Assembly: GCA_003193925.1 (NCBI GenBank)
Contig: PSPG01000021.1
Coordinates: 1-7,403 of the forward strand
Origin: Candidatus Thalassarchaeum betae
GTDB lineage: Archaea > Thermoplasmatota > Poseidoniia > Poseidoniales > Thalassarchaeaceae
Reading direction: 5' to 3'
DNA length: 7,403 nucleotides
Shown here: one piece after another, positions 1-6,347 of the stretch
Layout of the letters: each line of letters starts with the position of its first letter
Position numbering within the stretch: the stretch's first letter is position 1
Notes under the pieces: model-generated
Databases searched by the model: none
The model's input: only the letters and a program-made list of their open reading frames with translations
Told to the model about the DNA's origin: nothing
Position numbers and translations under genes: made by a program

Positions 1-1
1 T

Positions 2-271
2 GTAGAGAATCATCCCGATGCTGATACGTTGTATGTAGTTCAGATAGAAGACGGTCCGAATTCTAAAAGAACAGTGTGCGCGGGATTAAAGAAATTCTAT
101 AATATTGAGGAACTGATTGGGATGTCAATCATCTTTGTAGCGAATCTCAAACCTAGGAAACTACGAGGCGTTGTATCAGAAGGGATGATGTTGGCAGCTG
201 AGGACTCGGAAGGAAATGTCAGATTATTGACACCTGACGGCGATCTAGCACCGGGGTCAATCGTTCGGTGA
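2..271 (+). CDS. metG: Methionyl-tRNA synthetase-type C-terminal tRNA-binding domain (3' end of gene, partial)
   Basis: The reading frame is open from the left edge (codons begin at base 2) to a TGA at 269-271, so the 5' part of the gene lies outside the window. The 89 visible codons carry the hallmarks of the EMAP-II/Trbp111-like OB fold: a HPDADTLYVVQIEDG segment at the start, an AGLKKFY segment, NLKPRKLRGVVSEGM in the middle and LLTPDGDLAPGSIV at the end. This fold is found at the C-terminus of MetRS, or as a stand-alone MetRS beta subunit, where it binds the outer corner of tRNA. The visible end matches the usual C-terminal boundary of the domain. I cannot tell whether the catalytic MetRS domain is fused upstream; a stand-alone CsaA/Trbp-like protein is the main alternative. 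A TTG at 29 could be called as a start but would cut the conserved HPDAD motif. The last 15 bases overlap the 3' end of the convergent tsr3 gene. Confidence 0.85.
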   Translation, partial: VENHPDADTLYVVQIEDGPNSKRTVCAGLKKFYNIEELIGMSIIFVANLKPRKLRGVVSEGMMLAAEDSEGNVRLLTPDGDLAPGSIVR

Positions 272-805
272 GTCCTCTGGCTTGTCGAAGAATTCCCATT
301 GTAAATCAGCAAGTTGCTGGTTGGTTTCTGCACCAGAATATGCTTCCAGAGGCTCCTTGTTCAATGTGAAGAATTGTTCACCAAATTTGAATGGGCGTAG
401 TACTTGTCGGGCTTGCTTGAAATGGCCTAGGACGAATAATGAGGTGGCGAAAGCCTCAACATTTGATAATCTCCCGGGTTTTCCCCAAGATACCGGATTA
501 GCGGCGAGAACAATCGGTAGTGTTCTCCCTTTCAATCTTGTTTTGTTATTAAGAAATTTGACCGAATCCTCCAACTGTTTCCATGAACAATCGAGACCTA
601 CCAAACATCCACCCCTTGAGAATTCACCAGCATCATCAGGACCTAGAATTCGACCACTGAGTGGATTCAGCAGAATACCCCTCCTGGGCGTATGACGAAT
701 ATCGTGATGTAGTTCAGTCAAACCATGCCGTGCCATTTTTCTGGAGGTACACTTCTGTGGATCATCCTGACTGAGGTGAATTACGTGAAGAGGAATGTCT
801 TCCAA
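257..805 (-). CDS. tsr3: Tsr3, 16S rRNA aminocarboxypropyltransferase
   Basis: The 182-residue product matches the archaeal/eukaryotic Tsr3 family (RLI-like N-terminal domain plus DUF367). This enzyme moves the 3-amino-3-carboxypropyl group of S-adenosylmethionine onto a modified uridine in helix 31 of small-subunit rRNA. Visible family motifs are DDPQKCTSRKMARHGL (residues 14-29), LDCSW (71-75), LPIVLAANPV followed by SWGKPGRLSNVEAFA (96-120) and FKFGEQFFTLN (139-149). The length is normal for an archaeal Tsr3. The start is a TTG at 803-805: the first internal ATG (residue 24) lies inside the conserved motif, and a strong GGAGGG sits six bases upstream of the TTG. The gene begins one base after the stop of the upstream mbf1-like gene, so the two are very probably one transcript with coupled translation. 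Its 3' end overlaps the convergent MetRS-domain gene by 15 bases. The family call is secure; the exact modified nucleotide is inferred from the family. Confidence 0.93.
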   Translation of the reverse strand: MEDIPLHVIHLSQDDPQKCTSRKMARHGLTELHHDIRHTPRRGILLNPLSGRILGPDDAGEFSRGGCLVGLDCSWKQLEDSVKFLNNKTRLKGRTLPIVLAANPVSWGKPGRLSNVEAFATSLFVLGHFKQARQVLRPFKFGEQFFTLNKEPLEAYSGAETNQQLADLQWEFFDKPEDSPND

Positions 806-806
806 C

Positions 807-1307
807 TCAGTCCCTCCGAGACAACAGATCGTCGTAAAGATCGCCTATTGTCATGGATCTGAATCCAGTGCCAGTCACTTGACGTGTTTCATTGACCTGT
901 ACATCGATGAATAATTCGATGCTCAAAACCTTCTCGATTTTTTTGATTAAGGCGTCCGATGGACGATTGCCATTCTCAACACGTTGCACGCTATTCAGTC
1001 GTTCATTCATTCTACGAGCAAATTCACGTTGGTCCCAGTCACGTTTCTCGCGAGCTGAACGGATTCTCTGACCGAAATCAAGAGCGAGCTCCTTCTCATT
1101 CTTAGCCATGATATCGCGACCCGGACGATTCGGTTTAGGATTGTTTGAAGTAAAAATTTGTCTTGAATCGGTGGATTTGATCGGAGTCAGGGTTGTCAAT
1201 CCTAACCGATCTATACATCTCCTGCAAACGTCAACAACTGCACCTGATGCTTTAGCACGATTCACAACTACTTTGTCGGTGCCACACAACTCACAAGTGC
1301 CCATCAT
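807..1307 (-). CDS. mbf1: Archaeal MBF1-like zinc-ribbon / Cro-C1 HTH protein
   Basis: With the start used here the product is 166 residues. The N-terminus holds a zinc ribbon with two CxxC pairs (C5/C8 in CELCG and C28/C31 in CRRC). A basic linker follows, then a Cro/C1-type helix-turn-helix at about residues 79-133 (core REFARRMNERLNSVQRVENG), and a short tail of about 30 residues. This is the architecture of archaeal multiprotein bridging factor 1, a conserved helix-turn-helix protein related to eukaryotic MBF1; archaeal members have been linked to the small ribosomal subunit as well as to transcription. The start is uncertain. I chose the ATG-ATG pair at 1302-1307 because archaeal MBF1 proteins begin just before the first CxxC. 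The frame also stays open to ATGs at 1329-1334 and a TTG at 1359-1361, which would add 9-18 non-conserved residues; none has a convincing SD. The gene precedes tsr3 by one base and is divergent from pan. Confidence 0.85.
   Translation of the reverse strand: MMGTCELCGTDKVVVNRAKASGAVVDVCRRCIDRLGLTTLTPIKSTDSRQIFTSNNPKPNRPGRDIMAKNEKELALDFGQRIRSAREKRDWDQREFARRMNERLNSVQRVENGNRPSDALIKKIEKVLSIELFIDVQVNETRQVTGTGFRSMTIGDLYDDLLSRRD
812..817 (-). promoter_or_regulatory. Shine-Dalgarno sequence for tsr3
   Basis: On the minus strand the bases read GGAGGG, a near-perfect match to the 16S anti-SD, with six bases between it and the TTG start of tsr3. It lies inside the last codons of the upstream mbf1-like gene. 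This decides the unusual TTG start. Confidence 0.8.
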
Positions 1308-1382
1308 ATCACCGAACACATCCCTTGCCATCATGTCTTCGGGCCACAAGTGTGAAATCAATCGGAGTTATGGCGAATCTGT

Positions 1383-2615
1383 ATGAGTGATTCACAAGCC
1401 GAAGGCCCAGCCGACCAAGGTAGGGTAGGGAAAAAGTCGACGACATTGGTTTCATTGGACTCTTTACAACGACAATTTAACGAATTGAATAATACGGCTC
1501 AACAGATGCTGACTGAAAAACTGTTTCTGGAGAACGAATGCAATCAATTGAAGAAGAAAGCAAATCGTCTAGATGAAGAAATTCGCAATTTGAAAACACC
1601 ACCGTTGGTTGTAGGCAATATTCAGGATGTATCTGGAGATGATGTCATAGTACGGAGTTCGAATGGTACAGTATTCTTGGTTTCAGTCAACAAGAGGATA
1701 GATCCAGAGCTCCTCGTAGCCGGTGCCCGAGTCTCATTGAACCAAGACACCTTATCAATCATCGATGTTCTTGTTGATTCTTGGGATCCACTTGTTGTTG
1801 CATCAGAAGTAATCGAAAAACCCATTGTGACTTACGCCGACATCGGAGGGGTTGATCAGCAGATCAAGGATTTGATACAATCTGTCGAACTACCACTTCT
1901 AAATCCCGAGGCTTTCAAGAAAATGGGTATTGAACCCCCTAAAGGAGTTCTTCTGACTGGCCCGCCAGGTACTGGAAAAACCATGTTGGCGAAAGCCGTC
2001 GCCAACTCTACATCAGCCACATTTCTTGGAATGGTAGGGTCAGAATTAGCACAGAAATACATTGGAGAAGGCGGTCGATTGGTAAGGGAATTGTTCGATC
2101 TCGCCCGTCAGAGGGCGCCTGCAATAATTTTCATCGATGAAATAGATGCCATCGGATCCAAGCGACTTGACTCCTCGACATCAGGTGATAGAGAGGTTCA
2201 ACGCACTCTGATGCAATTGCTGGCCGAAATGGATGGCTTCAATTCTTTAGAGAATGTCAAAATCATAGCGGCGACAAATCGGCCGGAACTGCTCGATAGA
2301 GCTCTACTGAGGCCAGGAAGATTCGATCGTGTCATCGACGTGGGTCTACCTGATTTAGCCGGACGCACCCACATTTTGGCTATTTTGACTAAAGATGTAC
2401 CACTTGATTCGAAAATTGATTTAGCAGGTTTCGCTCGGAAGACTGAAGGGTTCACTGGCGCCGAATTGAAGGCTCTAATTATAGAATCAGGGATGGCGGC
2501 CATTGAAGCCGGAGCCAACAAAGTAGAATTGAAACATCTCAGTGCTGGCCATTCCAGAATAGTCAAGAATAGGAAAGATCCACTCTATGGTGTCCCCGAA
2601 GCACTGTATGGATGA
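1383..2615 (+). CDS. pan: Proteasome-activating nucleotidase (PAN), AAA+ ATPase
   Basis: PAN is the archaeal homologue of the 26S proteasome Rpt subunits: a hexameric ATPase that unfolds proteins and threads them into the 20S core. The 410-residue product shows the full layout. An N-terminal coiled coil spans about residues 25-71, followed by a PPLVVG turn and an OB domain (about 73-132). The AAA+ module has Walker A GPPGTGKT (193-200), pore loop YIG (226-228), Walker B IIFIDEID (248-255), sensor-1 N299 and arginine fingers in LLRPGRFDR (R310, R313). The C-terminal helical lid ends in Leu-Tyr-Gly, the HbYX motif that docks into 20S alpha-ring pockets. All key residues are present, so the protein should be active. 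The ATG at 1383 gives a normal N-terminus; no good SD precedes it (GGAG at 1364-1367 is 15 bases away). It is divergent from mbf1 and is followed after about 40 bases by the histidine-degradation genes. Confidence 0.96.
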   Translation: MSDSQAEGPADQGRVGKKSTTLVSLDSLQRQFNELNNTAQQMLTEKLFLENECNQLKKKANRLDEEIRNLKTPPLVVGNIQDVSGDDVIVRSSNGTVFLVSVNKRIDPELLVAGARVSLNQDTLSIIDVLVDSWDPLVVASEVIEKPIVTYADIGGVDQQIKDLIQSVELPLLNPEAFKKMGIEPPKGVLLTGPPGTGKTMLAKAVANSTSATFLGMVGSELAQKYIGEGGRLVRELFDLARQRAPAIIFIDEIDAIGSKRLDSSTSGDREVQRTLMQLLAEMDGFNSLENVKIIAATNRPELLDRALLRPGRFDRVIDVGLPDLAGRTHILAILTKDVPLDSKIDLAGFARKTEGFTGAELKALIIESGMAAIEAGANKVELKHLSAGHSRIVKNRKDPLYGVPEALYG

Positions 2616-2617
2616 AC

Positions 2618-2622
2618 ATAAT
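2618..2622 (+). promoter_or_regulatory. Possible TATA-like box upstream of the formimidoyltransferase gene
   Basis: An ATAAT pentamer lies just after the pan stop codon and 32 bases before the ATG at 2655, which has no Shine-Dalgarno. The position would suit an archaeal TATA box driving a leaderless or short-leader transcript. The match is short and A+T-rich pentamers are common, so this is only a candidate. Confidence 0.25.
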
Positions 2623-2654
2623 GCTCATCAGCAACCCGATTGTGGCAAACGCTG

Positions 2655-3692
2655 ATGGCTCCGCGCTGGATTGAATGTGTTCCCAATATAAGTGAGGGTC
2701 AGGATCTATCCATCGTCGATACCATAGTATCCTCGATTTCCGAACTAGAAGGCGTTGCAGTTCTTGGCGCAGAACCTGATCCTGACTACAATCGGACGGT
2801 CATCACAATCGCCGGCGAATACCTAGCTGTGGCAAAAGCAGCTATCATATTGATTGAATCCACGGCGCTGAATATCGATATGCGCCAACATACAGGTAAT
2901 CACCCACGAATGGGCGCAGTAGACGTTTGCCCCTTCGTGCCTATCAGTTCGGGAACCGAAGCAGATTGTATCCTGGCTTCAAACATCGTCTCTGACCATT
3001 TCAAAGGCTCTATTACAATCTACAAATATGGTTTGATTGCCAGTAACCAAGATCGAGCATCTCTTGCTAATCTCCGTAAAGGACAGTATGAGGGACTGAA
3101 ATCAAGATTGACAGGGGGCGAATGGACTGATGAATCCACGAGAATGCCCGATTCGTGGTCTGGGGTCTGGGGAGAATCCGAAGAACGGTTCGGGGCTTTA
3201 TCTATTGGCGTTCGGCCAGTCTTGATTGCTTACAATGTCAATGTGGATGAACCTGTACCGGTTGCATCCAAAGCCGCAGGATCGATAATACGAACCAGTG
3301 GACGAGTAATAACGAATTCAAGAGGGGAGAAACTGCGATTCAATGGTATGTTATCCTCAGTACAAGGAATGGCAGTTCCATTACCTAATCATGGAATATG
3401 TCAGGTATCGATGAATCTACAGGATTACCGTATGACGCCGATGCATCACGCGTTCGAGTTGATAGAGTCAATCTGTGGTGATCATGGGGTATCTGTGAAA
3501 GGAAGTGAATTAGTCGGCTTGGTACCTCTTCAGGCGATTCTAGATTCAGGGGCTTGGTACACGGACGATGAAGACGCTGACGACGACGACCTGGTTCAGG
3601 CCGCTATTATGGGTCTTGGTCTGGATACCTTGGATGAATTCAACCCAGAGGGTCGTATAATCGAATGGGCTATTGAGCGGAAACTTGGGTGA
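2655..3692 (+). CDS. ftcD: Glutamate formimidoyltransferase (FTCD N-terminal-type)
   Basis: This enzyme moves the formimino group of N-formimino-L-glutamate, the end product of the urocanate branch of histidine breakdown, to tetrahydrofolate and releases glutamate. The 345-residue product matches the formiminotransferase half of animal FTCD from end to end. It has the N-terminal WIECVPNISEG, PDPDYNRTVITIAG, the signature HTGNHPRMGAVDVCPFVP with the probable catalytic His83 (equivalent to pig FTCD His82), and near the C-terminus ELVGLVPLQAILD and the closing LGLDTLDEFNPEGRIIEW. An acidic run (DDEDADDDD, residues 304-312) sits where the family has a variable loop. The ATG at 2655 was chosen because family members start a few residues before ECVPN. 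An in-frame TTG at 2640 would add five residues and has no SD. Its TGA is separated by four bases from the cyclodeaminase start, so the two activities are separate but adjacent genes. It may also be cotranscribed with pan upstream. Confidence 0.94.
   Translation: MAPRWIECVPNISEGQDLSIVDTIVSSISELEGVAVLGAEPDPDYNRTVITIAGEYLAVAKAAIILIESTALNIDMRQHTGNHPRMGAVDVCPFVPISSGTEADCILASNIVSDHFKGSITIYKYGLIASNQDRASLANLRKGQYEGLKSRLTGGEWTDESTRMPDSWSGVWGESEERFGALSIGVRPVLIAYNVNVDEPVPVASKAAGSIIRTSGRVITNSRGEKLRFNGMLSSVQGMAVPLPNHGICQVSMNLQDYRMTPMHHAFELIESICGDHGVSVKGSELVGLVPLQAILDSGAWYTDDEDADDDDLVQAAIMGLGLDTLDEFNPEGRIIEWAIERKLG
3688..3692 (+). promoter_or_regulatory. Shine-Dalgarno-like GGTGA before the cyclodeaminase start
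   Basis: GGTGA overlaps the stop codon of the formimidoyltransferase gene and lies four bases before the ATG at 3697. It supports that start over an in-frame TTG at 3673 and suggests translational coupling. Confidence 0.5.
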
Positions 3693-3696
3693 ACAC

Positions 3697-4282
3697 ATGA
3701 ATGATGGGTATCTGAAGATATTGCAGTCAATATCATCGTCTACTCCTACTCCTGGTGGAGGAGCAGTCGCTGCATTATCATTAGCTCATGCTATCTCTCT
3801 GGCCCGAATGGTTGCACGGTTGACAGAAGGGAAGGAGAAATGGCTTACGGGCCACCAAGCAGCTAATACCTTACTCGAGAAGACCGACGGCCAACTCGAA
3901 TTAACGTTGGAATTAGCAAGGTTGGATTGTGAAGCATTTCACAGAGTAATGGAATCTTACCGATTACCGAAGAGCACATCATCTGAGATTGAATTTAGAA
4001 GACAATCCATTCATCAAGCTAATTTAGGAGCTACTGAATCACCGTTACATGCGTCTATTACCTCTTCTTGCAGATACTTGTAACTCGAATGCAATCACCG
4101 ACCTCGGGGCAGCCTCCATCATGGCTCATTCAGCTATCAGAATCGGAGCATTGAACGTACAAATCAACCTAGGGAGCATAGGGAATCGAGCTACTGAATT
4201 CCAGATTAACACACAGAACATGTGTGCAGAGGCTGACGGACTTGCAGACCGACTCGCGAGTGTAGTTTCCAATAGGATGTGA
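3697..4282 (+). pseudogene. fchA: Formimidoyltetrahydrofolate cyclodeaminase, frameshifted
   Basis: The family converts 5-formimino-THF to 5,10-methenyl-THF and ammonia, completing transfer of the histidine C1 unit. The first frame (from the ATG at 3697) gives the N-terminal helical part with the signature TPTPGGGAVAALSLAHAISL, MVARLTEGK, then LDCEAFHRVMESYRLP and IHQANLGATESPL. After about base 4047 homology leaves this frame, which runs into a TAA at 4081-4083 after a non-conserved tail. The match resumes in the next frame from about 4049 with MRLLPLLADTCNSNAITD, LGAASIMAHSAI and ALNVQINLGSI, ending at TGA 4280-4282. The joined protein would be about 194 residues against a usual 200-210. 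The junction is some 8-9 residues short, consistent with a deletion of 3n+2 bases (about 20-26). As written, no full-length enzyme is made unless a +1 shift occurs. Assembly error, a true inactivating deletion, or (less likely) programmed frameshifting could explain it. The family assignment of both halves is firm; the functional status is not. Confidence 0.85.
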
Positions 4283-4283
4283 T

Positions 4284-4288
4284 ATAAT
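4284..4288 (+). promoter_or_regulatory. Possible TATA-like box upstream of hutU
   Basis: The sequence GATATAATC overlaps the end of the cyclodeaminase gene; its ATAAT core ends 28 bases before the hutU ATG at 4317. hutU has no Shine-Dalgarno, so an internal promoter giving a leaderless or short-leader mRNA is plausible. The evidence is one A+T-rich motif at a suitable distance. Confidence 0.35.
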
Positions 4289-4316
4289 CGACAACTCAAC
4301 TTTCTCAGAACAGATT

Positions 4317-6317
4317 ATGATGGGCATTCCTTCTGAATTACCAACTCTGAGTCACAAGGACCCTAACGTCGATCACGCTCCTAAACGTCCGCATGTTCTG
4401 AATACCCAGGAAGAAACACTAGCGGTAGAGAACGCTCTCAGATATTTCAAATCTGAATGGCACCCTATTCTAGGTCCGGAATTCATGGAAGAATTACGCT
4501 CTGAGGGTCATATCACAATGCGTCGTTTTCGTCCAGAATATGCGATGTATGCCAGGCCGATTGAAGCATACCCTGCACAATCTCTGCAGGCTGCGGGAAT
4601 CATGTTGATGATTCAAAATAATCTTGATCCGGACATCGCCCAATTCCCGCATGAACTGATCACATATGGCGGGAATGGATCAGTCTTCCAGAATTGGGCT
4701 CAATACCTATTGACCATGTCCTACCTTTCTCAAATGAATGACCAACAGACACTTGTCTTGTATTCTGGCCATCCTCTGGGTCTGTTTCCTTCGAATTCTC
4801 AATCTCCGAGGGTCGTAATCACCAATGGTATTGTCATTCCAAACCACTCATCGCAAGAGGATTATGAGAAATTCAATGCTCTAGGCGTGTCTCAGTATGG
4901 CCAGATGACGGCTGGGTCTTTCATGTACATCGGACCCCAGGGTATCGTCCACGGTACCACCATTACATTGTTGAATGCAGCAAGAAAGTATCTCTCTTTA
5001 TCTAACGAAGATAACTTGTCAGGTATCCTCTATGTGACTTCAGGATTAGGAGGTATGTCCGGTGCGCAAGCCAAGGCTGCTGTCATCACCGGAGCAGTTG
5101 CAGTCATTGCTGAAACCAACCCTCTAGCAGCACACAAACGATACGAACAGGGCTGGTTGTCAGAATTGTATCAAGACCTCGATGAAGTCATCAACCGCGT
5201 TGAATCTGCGGTAACAAAGGAAGAAGCGGTTTCTATAGGATATATCGGAAACATCGTTGATTTGTTGGTAGCTTTGGACGAATCAGATGTCATTCCCGAT
5301 TTAGGTAGTGATCAGACAAGTCTCCATAATCCGTTGTTAGGTGGTTACATTCCCGTGGGTTATACGCATTCACAAGCTTTGCATCTGCTCCAGTCTGACC
5401 CAAAAAGATTCAAGAGTGAAGTTCAGAGTTCTCTCAGAAAACACGTCAAAGCAGTGAATAATCTTGTCAAGAAAGGTATGAATTTCTGGGATTACGGCAA
5501 TGCATTCCTCCTTGAGTCTAGTAAAGCTGGAGCGGAAATCATGGATCCCGAAAACACCGGTCGTTTCCGTTACCCTTCATATGTTGAGGACATAATGGGG
5601 CCAATATGTTTCGATCATGGATTTGGGCCATTCAGGTGGGTATGTTCTTCGGGTTCTCACAAGGACCTAGTCCTGAGCGATGCAATCGCTGCATCAGTTC
5701 TTCGTGAACAATTACACAATGCTGAACCCGACATTCAAGGACAGATTCTCGATAACATCCAATGGATCGAAGAGGCAGAACGACACGATCTCGTGGTTGG
5801 TAGTCAGGCTAGAATTCTCTATGCTGATGCAATTGGTAGACAAAGTATCGCTGAAGGTTTCAACGAAGCAATAGCCAGCGGTAAGATCACCGCGCCTATC
5901 ATTCTTGGTCGAGACCACCACGATGTCTCCGGAACCGACAGTCCCTATCGAGAAACTGCCGACATTCGAGATGGTTCGATGTACACTGCAGATATGGCGG
6001 TGCAAAATTTTGTTGGTGACGCTTTTCGAGGAGCAACTTGGGTAAGTCTTCACAACGGGGGCGGTGTCGGTTGGGGTGAAGTGATGAATGGGGGTTTCGG
6101 TATGGTCATAGATGGTTCAGAATCTTCATTGGACAGAATTCGTTCAATGCTCAGTTGGGATGTCAACAACGGCATTGCCAGACGATCATGGGGGCGAAAT
6201 ATAGGGGCGATTAAGTCAATTAAACGTAGTATGGAAATTGACTCCGATCTAATCGTTACGATACCACACCTCGTCGATTCTAACTTGTTATCGTCATTGA
6301 ATTCGGAATCATCATGA
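4317..6317 (+). CDS. hutU: Urocanate hydratase, long (about 670-residue) form
   Basis: HutU (urocanase) hydrates urocanate to 4-imidazolone-5-propanoate using tightly bound NAD+ as an electrophile. The 666-residue product contains the family landmarks: ITYGGNGSVFQNWAQY (about 115-130), YSGHPLGLFP (149-158), GIVHGTTITLLNAARKY (209-225), the NAD-site loop TSGLGGMSGAQAKAA (241-255), WDYGNAF (391-397), and PICFDHGFGPFRWV (429-442). Cys431 in the last motif corresponds to the conserved active-site cysteine (Cys410 in Pseudomonas). GRDHHDVSG (531-539) and LHNGGGVGWGEVMNGG (578-593) close the enzyme. Typical bacterial HutU is about 555 residues. This length, and MSGAQAKAA in place of the bacterial MGGAQPLA, match the longer type known from animals and some bacteria. 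Two ATGs in tandem (4317, 4320) can start it; neither has an SD. It follows the cyclodeaminase stop by 34 bases and precedes hutH by 30. Confidence 0.96.
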   Translation: MMGIPSELPTLSHKDPNVDHAPKRPHVLNTQEETLAVENALRYFKSEWHPILGPEFMEELRSEGHITMRRFRPEYAMYARPIEAYPAQSLQAAGIMLMIQNNLDPDIAQFPHELITYGGNGSVFQNWAQYLLTMSYLSQMNDQQTLVLYSGHPLGLFPSNSQSPRVVITNGIVIPNHSSQEDYEKFNALGVSQYGQMTAGSFMYIGPQGIVHGTTITLLNAARKYLSLSNEDNLSGILYVTSGLGGMSGAQAKAAVITGAVAVIAETNPLAAHKRYEQGWLSELYQDLDEVINRVESAVTKEEAVSIGYIGNIVDLLVALDESDVIPDLGSDQTSLHNPLLGGYIPVGYTHSQALHLLQSDPKRFKSEVQSSLRKHVKAVNNLVKKGMNFWDYGNAFLLESSKAGAEIMDPENTGRFRYPSYVEDIMGPICFDHGFGPFRWVCSSGSHKDLVLSDAIAASVLREQLHNAEPDIQGQILDNIQWIEEAERHDLVVGSQARILYADAIGRQSIAEGFNEAIASGKITAPIILGRDHHDVSGTDSPYRETADIRDGSMYTADMAVQNFVGDAFRGATWVSLHNGGGVGWGEVMNGGFGMVIDGSESSLDRIRSMLSWDVNNGIARRSWGRNIGAIKSIKRSMEIDSDLIVTIPHLVDSNLLSSLNSESS

Positions 6318-6332
6318 TTGAAAGGGTTTGGG

Positions 6333-6340
6333 GGAGTGGG
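6333..6340 (+). promoter_or_regulatory. Candidate ribosome binding site for hutH
   Basis: A G-rich stretch in the 30-base hutU-hutH gap contains GGAG followed by TGGG. The GGAG ends 11 bases before the hutH ATG, slightly far for an ideal SD but usable. It supports the 6348 start and coupled expression with hutU. Confidence 0.4.
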
Positions 6341-6347
6341 ATGAATC

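Noticed and set aside
282-695. 137-codon plus-strand frame opposite tsr3
   Set aside because: It lies antisense to the well-conserved Tsr3 and shows no recognisable domain.
1370-1390. Six-codon ORF overlapping the pan start, and a similar four-codon ORF (6341-6355) overlapping the hutH start
   Set aside because: Both could in theory control initiation, but ORFs this short occur by chance and neither has a well-placed SD or conserved peptide evidence.
2198-2566. 122-codon minus-strand frame within pan
   Set aside because: It mirrors the AAA+ lid coding region, so its openness follows from codon composition of the real gene.
4042-4056. Programmed +1 frameshift site in the cyclodeaminase
   Set aside because: I see no slippery run, rare-codon pause or stimulatory structure, and the missing residues at the junction fit a deletion better than recoding.
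4049-4282. A separate 77-residue gene starting at ATG 4049
   Set aside because: The product matches only the C-terminal half of the cyclodeaminase and has no SD. It continues the homology of the preceding frame, so it is the displaced 3' part of one gene.
5712-6053. 113-codon minus-strand frame within hutU
   Set aside because: It is antisense to the conserved GRDHHDVSG region of HutU, with no SD or domain.
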